DNA from: CAUTUX01 sp963542015
Lineage (GTDB): Bacteria > Bacillota > Clostridia > Christensenellales > CAG-917
DNA length: 18,284 nucleotides
NCBI GenBank assembly: GCA_963542015.1
Contig: CAUTUX010000019.1
Coordinates: 1 to 18,284, forward strand
Direction of reading: 5' to 3'
Positions 13,961 to 18,284 of this stretch are shown here, one piece after another (the first letter of the stretch is position 1; each line of letters starts with the position of its first letter). A program made the translations under genes and the position numbers. Under the pieces are notes generated by a model. It saw only the letters and a program-made list of their open reading frames with translations. It was not told where the DNA came from and searched no databases.

Positions 13961-15077
13961 GACACATTATGAAATGTTGGGGTTAACTAGAACCGCAACT
14001 ATAGAAGAAATTAAAACAGCATATAGACAACTTGCAAAAAAATATCATCCTGATAGATTTGCTACAGCTCCTGAAATTCAGAAGCAGAAAGCTCAGGCAA
14101 TATTTACACAGATGACAAATGCTTATGTAGTATTATCTAACCCTGAGAAAAAACAGAAATATGATGAGAGTCAGGGATTTGCAAGACCGAAGGCACAACA
14201 GAAAACAACGACAGCCTCGTCGTCAGCACAGCAACAACAGCAGACAGCTACAGCATATACAAAAGAAGATATGAAAAAGCCTATAGATGGTAGTAACATA
14301 CATGCAAATATTACATTAACATTTGATGAAGCATGTCTTGGAACTACGAAACCTATCAAGATAAAGGCAATGCGTGAATGTACAGTTTGTGATGGTAAAG
14401 GATATGTAATGGGGGGACAGTTTGTTGTTTGTCCTCAGTGTAAAGGAAAGAAGATAATTCAAAAGACAACATTATTCTCACAGTCAAATATTGTTTGCCC
14501 TACATGTAACGGATTAGGCAAAGTTAAAATGTCAGTATGTCCGAAATGTGGAGGGAAGAAGGCAGTTGAAACAATTTCAATTATAAAGGCTAAAATCCCA
14601 TCTGGTGTAACTTCAGGTTCCAAGATTACATTCGCAGGACAAGGACATGTTGGAGAAAATGGAGGTAAGACTGGAGATTTAATTCTCGAAGTAGATGTAA
14701 AGAAGCACAAGTTCTTTACAATAGATGGATATAATCTTGTTACGGAAATCCCAGTGTCTTTTATTGGAGCATGTATAGGTACGACTGTAACAGTTCCTGT
14801 ACTAAATGGATTAGATAAAATAACAATTCCAGAAGGCACTAAAGATGGAGATATAGTTAAACTTAAAGGGGAAGGAATTCCAGGGAAGATATTAGGTGGT
14901 AGAGGAGACCTACATGCAAGAGTAATGGTAGAGTATCCAAAGAACATCACCCCAACTCAAAAGAAACTCTTAACAGATATGGATACTTTATTTACAATCG
15001 ATCAATATACAAAGACAGAAGCATATCTAAAAATGCTCGCTGAATACAACGAGAATTTAAAGAACAAAGAGGATTAA
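13953..15077 (+). CDS. dnaJ: DnaJ (Hsp40) co-chaperone with Gln-rich linker
   Basis: A 374-residue type I Hsp40 that stimulates DnaK ATPase and delivers clients. The J domain (1-72) holds the essential HPD at 32-34. Four Cys pairs bind two zincs: CTVC (143-146), CPQC (160-163), CPTC (182-185) and CPKC (196-199). The C-terminal substrate domains follow, with the usual IPEGTKDGDIVKLKGEGIP. Two features are unusual. The Gly/Phe-rich linker is missing and replaced by an Ala/Gln/Thr/Ser stretch (about 77-105, with QQQQQ). The second and fourth zinc motifs end GKK rather than GxG. The start at 13953 overlaps the end of grpE and follows AGGTAGG. A symmetrical terminator lies 43 bases downstream. Confidence 0.94.
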   Translation: MAKTHYEMLGLTRTATIEEIKTAYRQLAKKYHPDRFATAPEIQKQKAQAIFTQMTNAYVVLSNPEKKQKYDESQGFARPKAQQKTTTASSSAQQQQQTATAYTKEDMKKPIDGSNIHANITLTFDEACLGTTKPIKIKAMRECTVCDGKGYVMGGQFVVCPQCKGKKIIQKTTLFSQSNIVCPTCNGLGKVKMSVCPKCGGKKAVETISIIKAKIPSGVTSGSKITFAGQGHVGENGGKTGDLILEVDVKKHKFFTIDGYNLVTEIPVSFIGACIGTTVTVPVLNGLDKITIPEGTKDGDIVKLKGEGIPGKILGGRGDLHARVMVEYPKNITPTQKKLLTDMDTLFTIDQYTKTEAYLKMLAEYNENLKNKED

Positions 15078-15120
15078 GTTATTAAATAAAACGATTTACA
15101 CACTTTAATGTGTGTTTAAA

Positions 15121-15151
15121 AAAAAGAGAAAGCATTAAGCTTTCTCTTTTT
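15121..15151. terminator. Bidirectional terminator between dnaJ and groEL
   Basis: A perfect 13-bp inverted repeat (15121-15133 and 15139-15151) with the 5-nt loop ATTAA. On the plus strand it ends in five T; on the minus strand the A-run at 15118-15125 gives eight U. It therefore serves both convergent operons. A smaller ACACAC/GTGTGT hairpin (15098-15103/15110-15115) lies just before it. Confidence 0.9.
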
Positions 15152-15158
15152 ACTTTTC

Positions 15159-16787
15159 TTAATACATGTCACCGCCCATTCCACCTTGTGGCATTGGGTT
15201 TGAATTTAATTCAGGGATATCTGTAACGAGAGCTTCAGTTGTAAGCAATGTGCTTGCAATTGATGTTGCATTTTGTAGAGCTGAACGACAAACTTTAGCA
15301 GGATCCAATATACCAGCATCAATCATGTTTACATATGTATCTTTTGCAGCATCGTATCCGTAATTTTCAACATCTGAATTTTGTATTGTAGAGACAACAA
15401 CACCAGCATCAACACCAGCATTTTCAGCAATTTGTCTGATTGGAGCACTTAATGCCTTAATAATAATATTTGCACCAGTTGCCTCATCATCTTTTAATTT
15501 TGAACATGCTTTTTTAACTGCATTTGTTAATGAGAGTAGAGCAACTCCACCGCCAGGAACAATACCTTCTTCAACGGCAGCTCTTGTTGCATTTAAAGCA
15601 TCTTCAATTCTTAATTTCTTTTCTTTCATTTCAAATTCAGTAGCAGCACCAACTCCGATAAGAGCAACACCACCAGCAAGTTTTGCAACTCTTTCTTGTA
15701 GTTTCTCTTTATCATAATCAGACGATGTTTCTTTAATTTGTGCTTGAATAGAAGCGACACGGTTTGAAATTTCTTGTTTCTTTCCGCCACCACCGATAAT
15801 TGTTGTGTATTCTTTTGAAACCTTTACAGACTTTGCAGTACCAAGCATATCTACAGTTACAGTCTTTAAATCATACCCCAAGTCTTCAGCAATGTAAGTA
15901 CCACCAGTAAGGATTGCGATATCTTCCAAATATGATTTTCTTCTATCACCAAATCCAGGTGCCTTTACAGCAACAAGATTGAATACGCCTTTTAACTTAT
16001 TCAAGATAATTGTTGTTAATGCTTCACCTTCAATATCATCTGAAATAATTAAAAGTTTTAATCCATTTTTAACAACTTCTTCCAATAGAGGTAGAATGTC
16101 TTGAACATTTGAAATCTTTTTGTCTGTAATCAAAATAACAGGGTTTTCAAGTTCTGCTTCCATTTTTTCTGTATTAGTTACAAGATATGGAGATGCGTAA
16201 CCTCTGTCGAACTGCATTCCTTCAACAACTGAGAGTTCAGTTTCCATTGTTTTGCCTTCTTCAATTGTTATAACTCCGTCTTTACCGACTTTTTCCATTG
16301 CGTCAGAAATTAATGTTCCAACTTCTTTATCACCAGCTGAAATAGATGCAACCTGTGCAATTGCTTTTTTGCTTCCCAATGCAACAGATATTTTCTTAAG
16401 CTCTTCAACGGCAGCATTAGTTGCAAATTGAATACCTTTCTTAATCATTATTGGATTTGCACCAGCAGCAACATTCTTTAATCCTTCCTTTACGATTGCT
16501 TGTGCAAGAACGGCAGCAGTAGTGGTGCCGTCACCAGCAATATCATTTGTTTTTGTGGAAACTTCACGGATAATTTGGGCACCCATATTTTCAAATGGGT
16601 CTTCAAGTGAAATTTCTTTTGCTATAGTTACACCATCATTAGTGATTAGTGGAGTACCATATGATTTATCTAAAACTACATTTCTTCCTTTAGGTCCGAG
16701 AGTGATTTTGACAGTATTTGCCAAAGTATCGACACCTTTTTCTAATGCTTTTCTTGCTTCATTTCCATATAAAAATTCTTTAGCCAT
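15159..16787 (-). CDS. groL: Chaperonin GroEL (60 kDa, Hsp60)
   Basis: A 542-residue chaperonin subunit that forms the double-ring folding chamber with GroES as lid. The ATP-site residues are visible: ITLGPKGRNVVLD (28-40), D51 in TNDGVT and GDGTTT (85-90, catalytic D86). The apical domain carries EEGKTMETELSVVEGMQFDRGY, and the late equatorial motif is VEEGIVPGGGVAL. The C terminus ends in a Gly/Met-rich tail GGMGGDMY, as usual for the flexible floor of the cavity. Length is normal and no key residue is missing. It starts 15 bases after the groES coding region, with TCCTCC on the plus strand (GGAGGA on the coding strand) as a strong ribosome site, and shares the groES promoter. Confidence 0.98.
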   Translation of the reverse strand: MAKEFLYGNEARKALEKGVDTLANTVKITLGPKGRNVVLDKSYGTPLITNDGVTIAKEISLEDPFENMGAQIIREVSTKTNDIAGDGTTTAAVLAQAIVKEGLKNVAAGANPIMIKKGIQFATNAAVEELKKISVALGSKKAIAQVASISAGDKEVGTLISDAMEKVGKDGVITIEEGKTMETELSVVEGMQFDRGYASPYLVTNTEKMEAELENPVILITDKKISNVQDILPLLEEVVKNGLKLLIISDDIEGEALTTIILNKLKGVFNLVAVKAPGFGDRRKSYLEDIAILTGGTYIAEDLGYDLKTVTVDMLGTAKSVKVSKEYTTIIGGGGKKQEISNRVASIQAQIKETSSDYDKEKLQERVAKLAGGVALIGVGAATEFEMKEKKLRIEDALNATRAAVEEGIVPGGGVALLSLTNAVKKACSKLKDDEATGANIIIKALSAPIRQIAENAGVDAGVVVSTIQNSDVENYGYDAAKDTYVNMIDAGILDPAKVCRSALQNATSIASTLLTTEALVTDIPELNSNPMPQGGMGGDMY

Positions 16788-16801
16788 TTTATAATTCCTC
16801 C

Positions 16802-17086
16802 TTATTCAACTATTGCTAAAATATCTGACTGACGGAATATAGTTACTGTTTCACCGTCAACTTTAAATTCGCTACCCGAATATTTTGAGTATAGAACTTT
16901 ATCTCCAACTTTAACTTTCATTTCAATTTGTTTTCCGTCTACCATTCCACCAGGTCCAACAGCTATAACTTCTGCAAGCTGAGGTTTTTCCTGTGCTGCT
17001 TGTGGTAAAACAATTCCACTCGCAGTTTTTTCTTTACTTTCAAGAGCTTTAACAACTATTTTGTCAAAAAGTGGTTTAATTTTCAT
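16802..17086 (-). CDS. groS: Co-chaperonin GroES (10 kDa)
   Basis: A 94-residue subunit of the heptameric lid for GroEL. Recognisable parts are KPLFDKIVVK at the N terminus, the mobile loop ESKEKTASGIVLPQAA that binds GroEL (IVL at its centre), EKPQLAEVIAVGPG, and KVGDKVLYSKYSGSEFKVDGE before the C-terminal SDILAIVE. Most family members read DRV where this has DKI, a conservative change. A strong Shine-Dalgarno (CCTCC at 17094-17098 on the plus strand) precedes the ATG at 17086. It is the first gene of the groES-groEL operon. Confidence 0.98.
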   Translation of the reverse strand: MKIKPLFDKIVVKALESKEKTASGIVLPQAAQEKPQLAEVIAVGPGGMVDGKQIEMKVKVGDKVLYSKYSGSEFKVDGETVTIFRQSDILAIVE

Positions 17087-17109
17087 TATAATTCCTCCTA
17101 AAAATTAAT

Positions 17110-17130
17110 GTATTTTGCCACCCAAAATAC
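17110..17130 (-). promoter_or_regulatory. 21-bp palindrome at the groES transcription start
   Basis: GTATTTTG (17110-17117), spacer CCACC, CAAAATAC (17123-17130): a perfect 8-bp inverted repeat. On the coding strand it begins 7 nt after the -10 box, so it would form either a 5'-terminal mRNA hairpin or an operator at the start site. It is not a CIRCE or CtsR box. Confidence 0.6.
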
Positions 17131-17137
17131 TTAATAA

Positions 17138-17166
17138 ATGATAATCTCAAATAGCCAGATTGTCAA
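17138..17166 (-). promoter_or_regulatory. SigA-type promoter of groES-groEL
   Basis: On the minus strand, TTGACA (plus 17161-17166) and TATCAT (plus 17138-17143) are 17 bp apart. The predicted start is near 17130, giving a leader of about 44 nt before the groES ATG. Confidence 0.85.
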
Positions 17167-17306
17167 GGCAAAACCCGATCAAAAAGAACTGTGCAAGTTC
17201 TCAAAAATTAAGTAAAACACTAAAGTTGAAACATACAATTAAAACAGTTGTTTGACCTTGAATTTACCAGCTTATTGGAGTAAATTAAATTATGACTTTG
17301 AGAGAA
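17167..17306. other. AT-rich divergent intergenic region; one hairpin, no gene seen
   Basis: Between the groES promoter and the nadE leader I find no coding frame. AGAACT (17185-17190) and AGTTCT (17196-17201) form a 6-bp hairpin that is followed by five U on the minus strand, a weak terminator-like shape with no obvious upstream gene. TTGACC at 17252-17257 and TTACCA at 17264-17269 could be -35 boxes for nadE, the latter with TAAATT at 17286-17291, but both are poor. Confidence 0.4.
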
Positions 17307-17384
17307 TATTACATTCATTTCAGTTTTTTAGAATACATTAAAAGCAGATCTAGATTTTAAATCTGGAAGCCAATGTAATAGAGG
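17307..17384 (+). promoter_or_regulatory. Structured leader before nadE
   Basis: TATTACATT (17307-17315) is perfectly complementary to AATGTAATA (17372-17380), which touches the ribosome site GAGG (17381-17384). Inside lie CAGAT/ATCTG (17345-17349/17361-17365) and a second TACATT (17334-17339) that could pair with the same AATGTA. Two alternative pairings next to the ribosome site would permit translational control, but this is inference. Confidence 0.4.
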
Positions 17385-17392
17385 TTAATAAA

Positions 17393-18124
17393 ATGACAAT
17401 AGAAGAAAGTGTTAAGAATAAAGTTGAAAGCATAAGAAAAATATTGCAAGACACTAATGCCAAAGGTCTTTTATACGGCAACAGTGGAGGCAAAGATTCA
17501 GCATTGGTTTCCATCTTGTGTAGAATGGCAACAGAAAATGTTCTTGGGTTAATTATGCCATGTGGAGTGTCACTAAAAAGTGATGAAAATGATGCCATGG
17601 AACTTGCTAAAACATATGACATAAAACAAGAAATTATAGACCTAACAGCAACAAAACAAGCACTTTTAGATTCTATAAAAGAGAACATTTCAGATGAATC
17701 ACAAAGAAATATTTCCCCTAGATTAAGAATGACAACTCTTTATGCAGTTGCCCAGACAAAAGGATACCTAGTTGTTGGTACAACAAACAAATCAGAAGCA
17801 CTAATAGGATATTTCACAAAATGGGGAGATGGTGGATGTGATTTTAATCCAATTCATGATCTCACAAGTGACGAAGTATATGAATATCTTGAATATTTAA
17901 ATAGAATCAAGCCAATTCCAAAAGGTATTTTATCTAAACCACCATCTGCAGGCTTATACGTGGGTCAGACAGATGAATCTGATCTTGGGGTTACATACAA
18001 AGCAATTAACAAGTATTTGAAAGGTCTTAAAGTTGAAGAGAAAGAAAAACAGGTTATAGAGAAGCACATTAAACGCAATGAGCACAAAAAGAAGATGCCA
18101 TTTCCATTTCCTGAGATTAAATAA
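17393..18124 (+). CDS. nadE: NAD synthetase, ammonia-dependent type
   Basis: A 243-residue N-type ATP pyrophosphatase that converts nicotinic acid adenine dinucleotide to NAD with ATP and ammonia, the last step of NAD synthesis. The P-loop is GNSGGKDS (29-36); then NISPRLRMTTLYAVA, VVGTTNKSEALIGYFTKWGD, the DFNPIHDL motif and KPPSAGLYVGQTDESDLG, all diagnostic. There is no N-terminal nitrilase-like glutaminase domain, so free ammonia or another protein must supply nitrogen. The fifth P-loop residue is Lys where most NadE proteins have a hydrophobic residue (SGGxDS with x = I, V or L). GAGG (17381-17384) lies 8 nt before the ATG. It is transcribed away from groES and faces a convergent partial gene 5 bases after its stop. 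Confidence 0.95.
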   Translation: MTIEESVKNKVESIRKILQDTNAKGLLYGNSGGKDSALVSILCRMATENVLGLIMPCGVSLKSDENDAMELAKTYDIKQEIIDLTATKQALLDSIKENISDESQRNISPRLRMTTLYAVAQTKGYLVVGTTNKSEALIGYFTKWGDGGCDFNPIHDLTSDEVYEYLEYLNRIKPIPKGILSKPPSAGLYVGQTDESDLGVTYKAINKYLKGLKVEEKEKQVIEKHIKRNEHKKKMPFPFPEIK

Positions 18125-18129
18125 TAAGG

Positions 18130-18284
18130 TTACCTTTCAAGTTCTAGTTCATCTTTTTTACCTAAATTAAATTTATTGATGAGCTCAAGAAAATCTACAG
18201 TTATTTTATCCTTATCAATTAGATTGTCATTTGATGTGTATAGTATGTACTCAAAGTGTTCAAGACCTTTATAATGCAAGGATT
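18130..18284 (-). CDS. Unrecognised protein, C-terminal 50 residues only
   Basis: An open frame enters from the right edge on the minus strand and ends at the TAA complementary to 18130-18132. The visible part reads like a real protein C terminus: aromatic LEHFEYILYT, then ITVDFLELINKFNLGK and an acidic DELELER tail. The other minus frames here have stops. The gene is convergent with nadE, with only 5 bases between the stops and no terminator hairpin visible between them. I cannot assign a family. Confidence 0.6.
   Translation of the reverse strand, partial: SLHYKGLEHFEYILYTSNDNLIDKDKITVDFLELINKFNLGKKDELELER

Noticed and set aside
14459..14950. Antisense open frame of 163 codons within dnaJ
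   Set aside because: It is opposite well-supported zinc-finger and C-terminal DnaJ coding sequence and resembles no protein family.
16522..16794. Plus-strand open frames opposite groEL
   Set aside because: They are mirror frames of a highly conserved gene, with no ribosome site.

Overview
The window is AT-rich Firmicutes-type DNA, most likely from a Clostridia-like gut or rumen anaerobe. This rests on the BspA-type leucine-rich-repeat protein, a tryptophan T-box riboswitch, RNase Y, the conserved M24 peptidase–efp–asp23–nusB–xseA–xseB–ispA gene order, strong Shine-Dalgarno sites and the use of TGA as a stop, which argues against Mycoplasma-type codes. I see no mobile element, CRISPR array, rRNA or tRNA gene.

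Layout. (1) 1-2367: the C-terminal part of a large LRR_5/BspA-like protein built from tandem 135-bp units, cut by the left edge. (2) 2368-2891: a long leader region with several strong hairpins, ending in a well-formed T-box riboswitch (UGG specifier, UGGC acceptor bulge, terminator) for tryptophan. (3) 2892-6379: an apparent T-box-controlled transcript with a stand-alone tryptophan synthase beta chain of the TrpB2 type, a membrane-anchored PLC-like phosphodiesterase with altered active-site residues, and a DEDDh exonuclease. (4) 6371-12312: a housekeeping operon from a near-consensus promoter: RNase Y, a minimal M24 peptidase, EF-P, Asp23/Gls24, NusB, exonuclease VII large and small subunits, and a short polyprenyl synthase. 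Neighbours overlap or are separated by a few bases. (5) 12370-15077: a chaperone operon with grpE directly followed by dnaJ, without hrcA or dnaK. GrpE carries about 340 extra N-terminal residues (Gln/Pro-rich then coiled coil), and DnaJ has a Gln/Thr/Ser linker where the Gly/Phe-rich region normally lies. (6) A symmetrical terminator at 15121-15151 is shared with the convergent groES-groEL operon (minus strand, 15159-17086), which has its own promoter. (7) 17393-18124: ammonia-dependent NAD synthetase behind a structured leader, then the C-terminal end of an unrecognised minus-strand gene at the right edge.

The most unusual signals are the remodelled DnaK co-chaperone pair (long GrpE, Q-rich DnaJ, no dnaK or CIRCE nearby) and a shared promoter architecture. 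In rny, grpE and groES an inverted repeat starting with GT lies exactly 7 nt after the -10 box, so each mRNA is predicted to begin with a hairpin. Other points of interest are the unassigned structured RNA in front of the T-box, the His and Lys replacements in the PLC-like active site, and the polyprenyl synthase lacking the usual loop after its second Asp-rich motif. All functional calls come from reading the sequence; no database search was run.
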